Positions 52,428-61,212 of a stretch of DNA of 64,000 nucleotides are shown one piece after another. Within the stretch, counting starts at the first letter, position 1, and the number at the start of each line of letters is the position of its first letter. Source of the DNA: Chitinophaga cymbidii (GTDB taxonomy: Bacteria; Bacteroidota; Bacteroidia; Chitinophagales; Chitinophagaceae); NCBI RefSeq assembly GCF_007992715.1, contig NZ_BKAU01000001.1, positions 1,302,001 through 1,366,000 of the forward strand, in the 5' to 3' direction. A model generated the notes under the pieces. That model searched no databases, was not told the DNA's origin, and was given only the letters and a program-made list of their open reading frames with translations. Both the position numbers and the translations under genes were made by a program.

Positions 52428-53645
52428 ATGTCAAACAATATAACCTTTCATGTTGAAAATTTCATCAGGAATAAAGTAGTAAAACGAACCGAAAGTCTAC
52501 TGAAGGATGATTTGGAATTTTACCACGATAAACTTCAAAAAGAGGTAGAAGGTAAAAAGGTTTTAGTTATTGGTGGAGCAGGCACTATTGGCTCCTCGTA
52601 TGTAAAAGCCATATTAAAATATTCACCTTCTAAAGTAATAGTTGTTGATACAAATGAAAATGGGCTTACCGAACTTGTAAGAGATTGTAGAAGTACAACA
52701 GTACTAAAGATGCCTGTAGAGTTTAGAACTTATCCGATTAATTTTGGAGATACGGTATTCCGAAAGCTCTTCGTTTCGGAGGCCCCATTTAATATAGTAG
52801 CTAATTTTGCCGCTCACAAACACGTACGCAGTGAAAAAGATATATTCTCAATTGAGGCGATGATTGAGAATAATGTTATAAAAGCCAAGAAGCTTCTTGA
52901 CCTACTTGTCATTTATCCCCCAGCCCACTTTTTTTGTGTATCTACAGATAAAGCCGCTAACCCAGTTAATATAATGGGTGCAAGTAAAAAACTAATGGAA
53001 GAAGTAATTCTAGCTTATTCGGACTTAATTCCTATTACTACCGCCAGATTTGCAAATGTTGCCTTTTCTAATGGCAGTTTGTTGGCTGGATTTATGGAAC
53101 GGTTAGCCAAACAACAGCCGCTTTCTTGTCCTAGTGATGTGAAACGTTATTTCGTATCGCCTCAAGAATCGGGAGAAATATGTCTGATCGCCAGCCTACT
53201 AGGCAGCTCTGGAGATATTTTGTTCCCTAAGCTGAATGATTTAATGAAGTTTTCTGACATAGCAAGACTGTTGTTGAATGAGTTGAATATGGATATGCAA
53301 GTTTGTGAAACGGAAGAAGTTGCCCGACAACAAGCATTCCTATTCTCAAATGGGAAACAACCTGCATATCCCATTTATCTTTTTCCTAGTGATACTTCAG
53401 GAGAAAAGCTGTATGAAGAGTTCTACACCTTAGATGAGCATTTGGATATGAAAACTTTTAAAAATTTAGGTGTTATTAAAAACGCTCATAGAAGAAAAAG
53501 ATCCGAATTGGATAATATTATTCAGCGCTTAGAAGAGAACTTTATCGGAAATACGCCTAAGGAAAGTCTTGTGAAGCTATTGCAATCTTTTATGCCAACT
53601 TTCCAACATATTGAAACGGGGTATAATCTAGATCAAAAAATGTAG
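52428..53645 (+). CDS. UDP-GlcNAc 4,6-dehydratase-like protein (FlaA1/CapD/WbpM type)
   Basis: A 405-residue protein with a polysaccharide_synt_2 (CapD-like) domain. KKVLVIGGAGTIGSSYVKAIL (about 44-64) binds NAD, FAAHKHVRSEKDIF is the WbpM-type HKHVP-like block, and STDKAANPVNIMGASKK has Met where classical SDRs have Tyr, as is normal for this branch. It is shorter than WbpM: the N-terminal membrane helices are absent, as in soluble FlaA1. The product, a UDP-4-keto-6-deoxy-HexNAc, would be reduced by the upstream epimerase/reductase. The C-terminal ~100 residues are an extra region typical of this subgroup. Confidence 0.87.
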   Translation: MSNNITFHVENFIRNKVVKRTESLLKDDLEFYHDKLQKEVEGKKVLVIGGAGTIGSSYVKAILKYSPSKVIVVDTNENGLTELVRDCRSTTVLKMPVEFRTYPINFGDTVFRKLFVSEAPFNIVANFAAHKHVRSEKDIFSIEAMIENNVIKAKKLLDLLVIYPPAHFFCVSTDKAANPVNIMGASKKLMEEVILAYSDLIPITTARFANVAFSNGSLLAGFMERLAKQQPLSCPSDVKRYFVSPQESGEICLIASLLGSSGDILFPKLNDLMKFSDIARLLLNELNMDMQVCETEEVARQQAFLFSNGKQPAYPIYLFPSDTSGEKLYEEFYTLDEHLDMKTFKNLGVIKNAHRRKRSELDNIIQRLEENFIGNTPKESLVKLLQSFMPTFQHIETGYNLDQKM

Positions 53646-53648
53646 TAT

Positions 53649-54311
53649 ATGTATTTTTTTGTTAAGCGACTATTAGATATAGTCATTTCTCTTACTGCAT
53701 TACTTATATTACTACCTCTTCTATTGATAATATCTATATTACTATTGTGTACAGGAGAAGGATATGTGTTTTATTTTCAGAAGAGGATTGGTTACAAACG
53801 CAGATATTTTAACATTTGGAAGTTTGCCACAATGTTAAAGAATAGTCCCAATATGGGCACCGGCTCAATTACTTTGCGAAATGACCCACGTGTAACCAAA
53901 GTAGGACGGTTGTTAAGAATTACCAAGATTAACGAGCTCCCCCAAATCATCAATGTACTGAAGGGGGATATGAGTATCGTAGGCCCTAGACCACTAGTTG
54001 ATAAGACCTTTAATGCTTACTCGGTTAGTGTGCAGGAGGTAATTTATAATTCAAGACCAGGTATTACTGGTATCGGTTCTATTGTCTTTCGCGATGAAGA
54101 ACAACTTATCTCCAATGCTAACATGCTTCCTGAGGACTACTATGCCCAATTTATAGCCCCTTACAAAGGAGCGCTTGAACTTTGGTATCAGGATAATAAA
54201 TCTATATCTACAGACCTAAAACTTATTTTCTTGACTGTTTGGGTGATTATATCACCACAAAGCGTTTTGCCATATAAGATGCTAAAAAACATGCCTCAAA
54301 GATCATTTTGA
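53649..54311 (+). CDS. Initiating sugar transferase (monotopic phosphoglycosyl transferase)
   Basis: A 220-residue polyprenyl-phosphate sugar-phosphate transferase of the PglC/WcaJ-core type. A single hydrophobic re-entrant helix (about 8-30) is followed by FYFQKRIGYKRRYFNIWKFATM, RDPRVTKVGRLLRITKINELPQ and GDMSIVGPRPL, all classic for the bacterial sugar transferase domain. A polytopic N-terminal half, as in full-length WcaJ, is missing. It transfers a sugar phosphate, probably QuiNAc- or FucNAc-1-P given its neighbours, to undecaprenyl phosphate and so starts the repeat unit. Last AT-rich gene of the cassette. Confidence 0.92.
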   Translation: MYFFVKRLLDIVISLTALLILLPLLLIISILLLCTGEGYVFYFQKRIGYKRRYFNIWKFATMLKNSPNMGTGSITLRNDPRVTKVGRLLRITKINELPQIINVLKGDMSIVGPRPLVDKTFNAYSVSVQEVIYNSRPGITGIGSIVFRDEEQLISNANMLPEDYYAQFIAPYKGALELWYQDNKSISTDLKLIFLTVWVIISPQSVLPYKMLKNMPQRSF

Positions 54312-54455
54312 TTATTCTTCCGATCACCATGTTTACTATCCTTCTATTATTATTCGAGGAAAACTCTTTAGCCCAAATAATAATATTATTATCTTTAACC
54401 ACTTGAAATATCTTGCCTGCAGGCACGTAACAGGAATTATTACAATTATAGTTTC

Positions 54456-55565
54456 ATGAAAACAGCACTCATTACCGGCATTACAGGTCAGGACGGAGCC
54501 TATCTCTCCGACCTCCTTCTCAGCAAAAACTACCAAGTACACGGCATCAAACGCCGTAGCTCTCTTTTTAATACAAATAGGATAGATCACCTTTACCAAG
54601 ACCCCCACGAGAAAAATATACATTTTAAACTTCATTATGGTGATCTTACTGATTCCACCAACCTCATCCGCATCATTCAGGAAGTGCAACCCGATGAAAT
54701 TTACAATCTCGGAGCTATGAGCCATGTTCAGGTCAGCTTTGAAGCCCCCGAATATACTGCAGATGCTGACGGCATCGGTACGCTCCGAATACTAGAAGCC
54801 GTACGGCTTCTGGGCTTAACAAAAAAAACAAAGATATACCAAGCTTCCACGTCAGAACTGTATGGCCTAGTTCAGGATGTACCACAATCCGAAAAAACCC
54901 CCTTCTACCCTCGGTCCCCATACGCCGTTGCAAAGATGTATGCTTACTGGATCACTGTAAACTACCGTGAAGCATATAATATGTTTGCTTGTAATGGCAT
55001 CCTCTTCAACCACGAAAGCCCTCTTCGTGGTGAAACCTTTGTGACACGCAAGATTACTCGCGGCGTAGCCAAAATGTCCCTCGGCATGCAGGATAAGCTG
55101 TATATGGGCAACCTGGATGCCAAACGCGACTGGGGTCATGCAAAAGACTATGTAGAAGCCATGTGGCTCATCCTTCAGCAGGATACGCCAGAAGACTACG
55201 TAATTGCAACCGGCATCACCACCGCGGTAAGGGATTTTATCCGGATGGCCTTCCAGGAAGTTGGCGTAGAACTGGAATTTAATGGAGAGGGGGTAAATGA
55301 AAAAGGCATCGTAAAAAGCGCTGTTTCCAGCAGTCCCTTAAAACCGGGACAGGAAGTTGTGGCCGTTGATCCAAGATATTTCCGCCCTACGGAAGTGGAT
55401 CTGCTAATCGGCAATCCAACGAAAGCCCAAACTAAACTGAACTGGAAGCCTAAATATGACCTTCCAGCACTTGTGAAAGAGATGGTAGCTGCCGATGTAG
55501 AACTCTTCCAGCGTGAGAAACTGTTAAAGGAGGCAGGCTTTAAAGTATTAAACCAGTTTGAATAG
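54456..55565 (+). CDS. gmd: GDP-mannose 4,6-dehydratase
   Basis: A 369-residue SDR enzyme that turns GDP-mannose into GDP-4-keto-6-deoxymannose. [19 protein letters not shown] (NAD binding), [32 protein letters not shown] and [12 protein letters not shown] (Tyr/Lys catalytic pair, about 150-160) are characteristic of [20 protein letters not shown] is the family's substrate loop, with Leu where Arg is usual. It is more GC-rich than the genes before it and is preceded by a 144-base gap, so it may have its own promoter. Followed after 5 bases by fcl. Confidence 0.95.
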   Translation: MKTALITGITGQDGAYLSDLLLSKNYQVHGIKRRSSLFNTNRIDHLYQDPHEKNIHFKLHYGDLTDSTNLIRIIQEVQPDEIYNLGAMSHVQVSFEAPEYTADADGIGTLRILEAVRLLGLTKKTKIYQASTSELYGLVQDVPQSEKTPFYPRSPYAVAKMYAYWITVNYREAYNMFACNGILFNHESPLRGETFVTRKITRGVAKMSLGMQDKLYMGNLDAKRDWGHAKDYVEAMWLILQQDTPEDYVIATGITTAVRDFIRMAFQEVGVELEFNGEGVNEKGIVKSAVSSSPLKPGQEVVAVDPRYFRPTEVDLLIGNPTKAQTKLNWKPKYDLPALVKEMVAADVELFQREKLLKEAGFKVLNQFE

Positions 55566-55570
55566 TTGAC

Positions 55571-56491
55571 ATGCAACAACAGGATAAAATATATATCGCG
55601 GGCCATCGGGGAATGGTTGGTTCCGCTATCAAAAGAAGACTTGATGCCGCGGGTTTCTCAAACTTCGTGACACGCACATCCGCCGAAATGGATCTTCGTG
55701 ATCAACTGGTAGTAGAAAACTTCTTCGCCACAGAGAAGCCGGACTACGTTTTCCTCGCAGCAGCCAAAGTAGGCGGTATTATGGCCAATAACACCTACCG
55801 GGCAGAATTTTTGTATGACAACCTAATGATACAGAACAATGTGATTCACCAAGCATATAAAACGGGTGTAAAGAAACTGATGTTCCTCGGCTCTTCCTGT
55901 ATCTATCCCAAAATGGCCCCCCAGCCCCTGAAAGAAGAATACTTGCTGACCGGTTTGCTTGAGTCTACCAATGAGCCTTACGCTATCGCCAAAATTGCTG
56001 GCATCAAGATGTGTGATGCATACCGCTCACAATATGGATGTAACTTTATCTCCGTTATGCCCACTAATTTGTATGGGCCGAATGACAATTATGACTTGAA
56101 TAACTCCCATGTTCTTCCTGCACTGCTGCGGAAATTCCACGAAGCCAAAGTTAATAACCACCCAGAGGTAGTGATATGGGGAACGGGAACTCCCAAACGA
56201 GAATTCCTTCATGCTGATGACATGGCGGATGCCTGCTTCTATCTCATGCAAAATTACAACGACGAAGGCCTAGTAAATATCGGAACAGGAGAAGACATTA
56301 GTATCAGGGATCTTGCGCAGCTTATACAGGAGATTACCGGGTACGCTGGTAAACTTGTGTTTGATCATACAAAGCCGGATGGTACTCCCCGCAAGCTGAT
56401 GGATGTATCCAAACTGAATAATCAGGGCTGGAAAGCAAAAATCCAGCTAAAAGAAGGAATAAAGGCTGTCTTCGCCTCCCAATTCCCTTAA
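55571..56491 (+). CDS. fcl: GDP-L-fucose synthase
   Basis: A 306-residue 3,5-epimerase/4-reductase that completes GDP-L-fucose. [18 protein letters not shown] (NAD binding), [24 protein letters not shown] and [14 protein letters not shown] (Tyr/Lys pair) are diagnostic, and [29 protein letters not shown] is the substrate loop. With gmd it supplies a fucose residue for the polymer. Its stop is 94 bases before the Wzi/RemB-like gene. Confidence 0.95.
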   Translation: MQQQDKIYIAGHRGMVGSAIKRRLDAAGFSNFVTRTSAEMDLRDQLVVENFFATEKPDYVFLAAAKVGGIMANNTYRAEFLYDNLMIQNNVIHQAYKTGVKKLMFLGSSCIYPKMAPQPLKEEYLLTGLLESTNEPYAIAKIAGIKMCDAYRSQYGCNFISVMPTNLYGPNDNYDLNNSHVLPALLRKFHEAKVNNHPEVVIWGTGTPKREFLHADDMADACFYLMQNYNDEGLVNIGTGEDISIRDLAQLIQEITGYAGKLVFDHTKPDGTPRKLMDVSKLNNQGWKAKIQLKEGIKAVFASQFP

Positions 56492-56585
56492 TTTCCCGGA
56501 TGAAGCACCGCCCAAAAGGGTATTCATATACTTGCGCATCCTTAAAGGCATAGTTTTTGCCATTCGTAAATCAAATTACCCTTGA

Positions 56586-58172
56586 ATGAAGCAATTTCAA
56601 TGGATAGCCGGGTTTCTTCTGTTTACTGTATCCGCCCTGGCCCAAGAAAAACAACCCGTTATAGCCTCTTACCATTCTCAAAATATTCGGGAATTATATC
56701 TTGATTCCGTCAATTACCATACCGCGCTCAAAACCATTTTGCATGAAGATACAAGCACCATGTACATGCAGATGGATAGCATCAAGCGAAGCTGGTTTCA
56801 TCGCAAACTCTTCAAAGAGCATCTCTTCGAATTCCGCGAACCCGAATTCAACGTCTTCATAGACTTCCTCCCCGACTTCCAAGTTGGCCGCAGCAACCGA
56901 GACAAAACCCTCTGGCTGAACACCCGCGGCGCCCGCATTCAAGCCAACATCGGCAAGAAATTCTATTTCGAAAGCTCCTTCTACGAGAACCAGGGTGTAT
57001 TCCCTGCATACATAGATAGCTTCGTTGCAAAAAGAAGAGTGATCCCCGGACAGGGAGAAATCAAATACAACGACAAAATCGGCAAAGCATACGACTTCGC
57101 CTACGTTAACGCTTTGCTTTCCTACACCCCCAGCAAATACCTGAACTTCACACTGGGATACGGAACCAACTCCTTCGGCGACGGCTACCGCTCGCTCATT
57201 TTATCAGACATCGGCTTCAGTTATCCCTATCTGCGAATAACAGGCACTCTGGGACAATTCCAATACACCTCCATGTGGGCCCAGTTCATTGACCAGCAAG
57301 GCCTCTCCTTCGGTCAAGCCTACGAAGGTATCGGTTATCCCAAAAAATGGGGTGTCTTCCACTTCCTCGACTGGAATGTATCAAAAAAGCTCACCATCGG
57401 TGTATACGATGCCGTCATCTGGCCGGACACCGACACCGCCGGCCGCAAACGAGGATTCGACTGGAGCTACATGAACCCCATCATTTTCCTCCGCCCCGCA
57501 GAGTATTCCGCCGGCTCATCCGATAACTCCATGCTGGGCCTGAACGTTAAATATAAACTGGTTCCGAAAACAACGCTCTACGGCCAGTTCATGATCGATG
57601 AGTTCAAGATCAAAGAAATGCTCAGCAGCGAAGGATGGTGGGGCAATAAGTGGTCTACGCAGTTGGGGTTCCGCTCATTTGATCTGTTCAAAGTTCCGAA
57701 ACTGGACCTGCAGGGAGAGTTCAATATCTCACGCCCTTATACCTATTCCTATAGCAATACACGAACCAACTACGCTCATTATAATCAATCGCTCGCACAT
57801 CCAATGGGCGCCAATTTCAAAGAGTTATTGGGCATCGCTTCCTATACGTATAAAAGGTGGTATGTAAGAGGTCAGCTCACCTTCGCCAATTACGGTCTGG
57901 ATTACGATCAGACCACCAGCTACGGGCAAGACATCTTTAAACCCTACACGGATCGCAAAGGAGAATACGATAACAGAATTGGTCAGGGTCTGAAAACTGA
58001 TTTCTTCTACGGCCAGGGAACTCTGGCTTTTGTACTGAATCCCAAATACAATCTCCGCCTGGAACTCTCCGCCGCAGCGCGCCAGGAAAAGAATGAACTT
58101 GAAACAAGGAGAGAATTTATCTTCTCCTTCGGATTAAGAAGCACCTTCCGACAATTCTATTACGATTTTTAA
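56586..58172 (+). CDS. Wzi/RemB-like outer membrane beta-barrel protein
   Basis: A 528-residue exported protein: signal peptide MKQFQWIAGFLLFTVSALA, then a beta-strand-rich body ending in aromatic RQFYYDF, consistent with an outer membrane barrel. Segments such as FTLGYGTNSFGDGYRSLILSD and the WDVSK-like strand order fit the capsule-assembly Wzi family and the Bacteroidota protein RemB of gliding bacteria. It closes the polysaccharide locus and is followed by a terminator. Anchoring of the polysaccharide at the cell surface is the likely job; a role in gliding cannot be excluded. Confidence 0.82.
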   Translation: MKQFQWIAGFLLFTVSALAQEKQPVIASYHSQNIRELYLDSVNYHTALKTILHEDTSTMYMQMDSIKRSWFHRKLFKEHLFEFREPEFNVFIDFLPDFQVGRSNRDKTLWLNTRGARIQANIGKKFYFESSFYENQGVFPAYIDSFVAKRRVIPGQGEIKYNDKIGKAYDFAYVNALLSYTPSKYLNFTLGYGTNSFGDGYRSLILSDIGFSYPYLRITGTLGQFQYTSMWAQFIDQQGLSFGQAYEGIGYPKKWGVFHFLDWNVSKKLTIGVYDAVIWPDTDTAGRKRGFDWSYMNPIIFLRPAEYSAGSSDNSMLGLNVKYKLVPKTTLYGQFMIDEFKIKEMLSSEGWWGNKWSTQLGFRSFDLFKVPKLDLQGEFNISRPYTYSYSNTRTNYAHYNQSLAHPMGANFKELLGIASYTYKRWYVRGQLTFANYGLDYDQTTSYGQDIFKPYTDRKGEYDNRIGQGLKTDFFYGQGTLAFVLNPKYNLRLELSAAARQEKNELETRREFIFSFGLRSTFRQFYYDF

Positions 58173-58180
58173 TAAATTAA

Positions 58181-58207
58181 AATCCTCCACCAACCGGGGG
58201 ATTTTTT
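58181..58207 (+). terminator. Rho-independent terminator of the polysaccharide locus
   Basis: AATCCTCC (58181-58188) pairs, with one T-G wobble, with GGGGGATT (58196-58203), followed by a run of T to 58207. It ends the capsule transcript 9 bases after the last stop codon. Confidence 0.8.
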
Positions 58208-58335
58208 CTTTCAAGCTCCTCCCACAAAACCTCCAAACAACAATAAAATCCCCCGCCAAAAATCACACGAAAATTCCCACGTGTATTTCCTACAATTATC
58301 CGAAATTTAATCTGTACTTTTTAACTGCATTTACT

Positions 58336-58434
58336 ATGGCTGGGCTTCTCTTAAACTTAGGGACTATCGCCCTCGTTTTCACCGCCTGCTTCTCCTTCGC
58401 ATGGCTGATGAAAAAGATCGAGAAAGCGAAATAA
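58336..58434 (+). CDS. 32-residue single-pass membrane smORF
   Basis: ATG 58336 opens a 32-codon frame ending in TAA at 58434. It reads MAGLLLNLGTIALVF and then a TACFSFAW segment, followed by LMKKIEKAK: a hydrophobic helix of about 20 residues and a basic, helical tail, so N-out/C-in insertion is expected. It sits alone between the capsule terminator and its own strong terminator (58472-58499), 38 bases after the stop, which makes real expression likely. It is too short for family assignment; it does not match KdpF or CydX that I can see. No partner is encoded beside it. Confidence 0.65.
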   Translation: MAGLLLNLGTIALVFTACFSFAWLMKKIEKAK

Positions 58435-58471
58435 ACAATCGATCCCTATGCTATCTACTCGCAAAAAAATT

Positions 58472-58499
58472 AAAGCCTCCCAAAACCGGGAGGCTTTTT
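58472..58499 (+). terminator. Rho-independent terminator after the smORF
   Basis: Perfect 10-bp arms AAAGCCTCCC (58472-58481) and GGGAGGCTTT (58488-58497) with a 6-base loop and a T run to 58499. The 250 bases between it and the ABC-F gene (58500-58749) show no gene or clear hairpin. Confidence 0.92.
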
Positions 58500-58749
58500 A
58501 TCTTTCCAATAAGGGGATACAAACACAAGATCGCTTCTAATGGATAAAGGCCGACATGGGGAGGCAGATTACTCGGGGAAAAGTGCATCCCTTTTCTTAC
58601 CCGGCCTTTCAATTCTCACAGGAAGCACAGCTTGATTCGTATATCCTTACTATCGGTAGAACCTACTGCTGTTGTGGCTTTCACTGTATGAATGTACGAA
58701 TTCTTATCCAGAAATCCTATATCCCAACAAGGATGTTTAACTTCGCACC

Positions 58750-60630
58750 ATGCACTACGTAACGGTCGAGGGGCTCACCAAATCATACGGCGTCACCCCG
58801 CTTTTTGAAAATATCTCTTTCCATATCGAAGAAGGCGACAAGATCGCCCTCGTTGCCCTCAACGGCACCGGCAAATCTACCCTCCTTAAGATCCTCTGCG
58901 GCAAGGAATCCGCGGACGAAGGCAAAGTCTGGATACACAAGGATGTCACTGTCGTAATGCTCGAACAGGCGGCGGACTTCAAACCGCATAAATCCGTGCT
59001 GGAGAACATCTTCGACCACGACCACCCCATCCTCAACGCCATCAAGGAATACGAACATCTGACCGATAACGGCGCCGAGCCGGACGCTACCGCCCTCACC
59101 AACGCCATCGCGAAAATGGACGAGCTTAACGCCTGGCACTTCGACGCCAAAGTGAAGCAGATCCTCGGAAAACTGAACATTCATCACCTGGACCAGCCCG
59201 TGGGCACGCTTTCAGGTGGGCAGCAGAAGCGCGTGGCGCTGGCAAAAGTGCTGATAGACATCGGCTTCGAGCACAAACATACCCTTCTGATCATGGACGA
59301 ACCGACCAACCACCTGGACGTGAGCATGATCGAATGGCTGGAAAACTACCTCGACCAGGAAAATGTGACCCTCCTGCTCGTGACGCATGACCGGTATTTC
59401 CTGGACAGCGTCTGCAACGAGATCATGGAGCTGGACGATAACACCCTCTACATCTATAAAGGCGATTACGAGAACTACCTCGAAAGAAAAGCCGCCCGCG
59501 AGGAGTCGGACAAGGCCAGCACCGAAAAGGCGCGCAACCAGTACCGCAAGGAGCTGGAATGGATGCGCAAGCAGCCCAAGGCCCGTACCACCAAGTCCAA
59601 ATCCCGGCAGGACGCGTTTTATGAAGTAAAAGAGCGCGCCGCCAAACGCATCGAGCAGCAGCAGCTGGAACTGAACGTAAAAATGACCCGCCTCGGCGGC
59701 AAGATCCTCGAGCTGAAAAAAGTTTACAAGGCATACGGCAACCTCACCATCCTCAAAGGCTTCGATTATACTTTCAAAAAAGGCGAGCGCATCGGGGTGG
59801 TGGGCAGGAACGGGGTGGGCAAATCCACCTTCCTCAACCTGCTCCTGGGCACCGAAAAAGCGGATTCCGGCAAGATCAACGTGGGCGACACAGTGGTGTT
59901 CGGCAACTATTCCCAGCAGGGCCTGGTCGTAAAGGAAGACATGCGGGTGATCGAATTTGTGAAGAACATCGCGGAGAACTTCCCGCTGGCGGACGGCACC
60001 AAGGTCAGCGCCGCGCAGTTCCTCCAGCTCTTCCTCTTCACCCCTGAAAAGCAATACACATACATCTCGAAGCTCAGCGGCGGGGAAAAACGCCGGCTCC
60101 ACCTGCTGTCCATCCTCTTCCGCAATCCCAACTTCCTGGTGCTGGACGAGCCCACGAACGACCTCGACCTCCCCACGCTGAACATCCTCGAAGAATTCCT
60201 TCAGAACTACCAGGGCTGCATCATCATCGTGAGCCACGACCGGTATTTCATGGACAAACTGGTGGATCACCTTTTTGTTTTCGAGGGCGATGGCGAAGTG
60301 CGCGACTTCCCCGGTAACTACAGCCAGTACCGCGAATGGGAAAAAGACCAGGAAAAGATCAAAGCGCCGGAAGTGGTGGTCGAAGAAAAGACGAAAGAGC
60401 CCGAAAATAAAGCCCGAAAAATGTCCTTCAAGGAAAAACGCGAGCTGGAACTCCTGGAAAAGGAGATCGAATCGCTGGAAAACGAAAAGAAACAGCTGGA
60501 TGCCCAGCTGGCGGACGGCTCCCTCCCTTACGATCAGCTGGAAAGCGCTTCCCGCCGGATCGGCGAGGTGATGCAGCTGCTGGACGATAAAGGGATGCGG
60601 TGGCTGGAACTGAGCGAAATGGCTTCTTAA
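58750..60630 (+). CDS. ABC-F family ATPase (Uup-like)
   Basis: A 626-residue soluble ABC protein with two nucleotide-binding domains and no membrane part. Domain 1 (about 1-240): Walker A ALNGTGKST, signature LSGGQQKRVALAKV, Walker B LLIMDEPTNHLD. The P-site linker (about 245-310) is highly charged. Domain 2 (about 320-540): Walker A GRNGVGKST, signature LSGGEKRRL, Walker B LVLDEPTNDLD. A coiled-coil C-terminal domain (about 565-625, EKRELELLEKEIESLENEKKQL) places it near Uup, which acts at the ribosome or on DNA intermediates. Resistance-type ABC-F members are an alternative. Its last four bases overlap the convergent next gene. Confidence 0.93.
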   Translation: MHYVTVEGLTKSYGVTPLFENISFHIEEGDKIALVALNGTGKSTLLKILCGKESADEGKVWIHKDVTVVMLEQAADFKPHKSVLENIFDHDHPILNAIKEYEHLTDNGAEPDATALTNAIAKMDELNAWHFDAKVKQILGKLNIHHLDQPVGTLSGGQQKRVALAKVLIDIGFEHKHTLLIMDEPTNHLDVSMIEWLENYLDQENVTLLLVTHDRYFLDSVCNEIMELDDNTLYIYKGDYENYLERKAAREESDKASTEKARNQYRKELEWMRKQPKARTTKSKSRQDAFYEVKERAAKRIEQQQLELNVKMTRLGGKILELKKVYKAYGNLTILKGFDYTFKKGERIGVVGRNGVGKSTFLNLLLGTEKADSGKINVGDTVVFGNYSQQGLVVKEDMRVIEFVKNIAENFPLADGTKVSAAQFLQLFLFTPEKQYTYISKLSGGEKRRLHLLSILFRNPNFLVLDEPTNDLDLPTLNILEEFLQNYQGCIIIVSHDRYFMDKLVDHLFVFEGDGEVRDFPGNYSQYREWEKDQEKIKAPEVVVEEKTKEPENKARKMSFKEKRELELLEKEIESLENEKKQLDAQLADGSLPYDQLESASRRIGEVMQLLDDKGMRWLELSEMAS

Positions 60631-61046
60631 TCCTCATTCGGCGGCCAATCTACCTTGATAGGCTGCAGTACGCCTTCTTCATTTACGCAAAGGGTGCCGG
60701 TCTCGATGGGGTCAACGGCTGAGAGGAACTGTACTTCCAGCGCCGCCAGCACTTTCATGGGGTTTATTTTCTGTTGCAGCATCCGCATGGCGATGCCGGT
60801 CATCCTGCGGTAAAGCGCCTGGCTCTTTTCACTGGCGGCGACGGACCGGTATACCGCGGCAGCGATGCGGGACGCTTCACCGAGTATGTGCGCATTCTCC
60901 ATCGTGCGGTGGAAGGCCGGGTCTTTTTTCACACGCCGGCCGGTCAGCGAGCTTTTCAGGCGCGCATAATATTTCCCCTGCATCTTGTAAAAACAGACCA
61001 TGCCGATTGTGCCCGTGTAATACACAGGTCCCGCTTGCTTTGCCAT
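60627..61046 (-). CDS. Conserved hypothetical protein (139 aa)
   Basis: A 139-residue soluble protein, MAKQAGPVYYTGTIGMVCFYKMQGKYYAR at the front, then LTGRRVKKDPAFHRTMENA, a helical middle (GEASRIAAAVYRSVAAS) and an acidic tail. The front block follows the same pattern as the 265-residue protein at 21623 (TG near residue 11, YY or FY, GK.Y.R, RR.K, F, G.ASR), so the two may be distant relatives from one Bacteroidota family. I cannot assign a function. It converges on the ABC-F gene, overlapping by 4 bases. Confidence 0.78.
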   Translation of the reverse strand: MAKQAGPVYYTGTIGMVCFYKMQGKYYARLKSSLTGRRVKKDPAFHRTMENAHILGEASRIAAAVYRSVAASEKSQALYRRMTGIAMRMLQQKINPMKVLAALEVQFLSAVDPIETGTLCVNEEGVLQPIKVDWPPNED

Positions 61047-61212
61047 AAAACAGGATGTTTTTGATTGTTTTTCAATTTAATGCATACCCGGCATCCGGCG
61101 GTGAACTTTAACAAAAGTCCGGCGGGTTTGAAGTCCCATTAACAAGTCCCGCCACCGCTATTATTCCCGCTGAATTATCATTAGCTTTATCTATAAACCC
61201 GAACCTTACTAT

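Noticed and set aside
52428..53645. Loss of the catalytic Tyr in the 4,6-dehydratase
   Set aside because: Met at this position is the normal state for FlaA1/CapD/WbpM-type enzymes.
54378..54393. AT palindrome (ATAATAATATTATTAT) before gmd
   Set aside because: Low-complexity sequence with no GC stem; expected by chance in an AT-rich gap.
59212..60270. 352-codon minus-strand frame across the ABC-F gene
   Set aside because: Antisense shadow of the ABC-F coding sequence, which has all its motifs in the plus frame.
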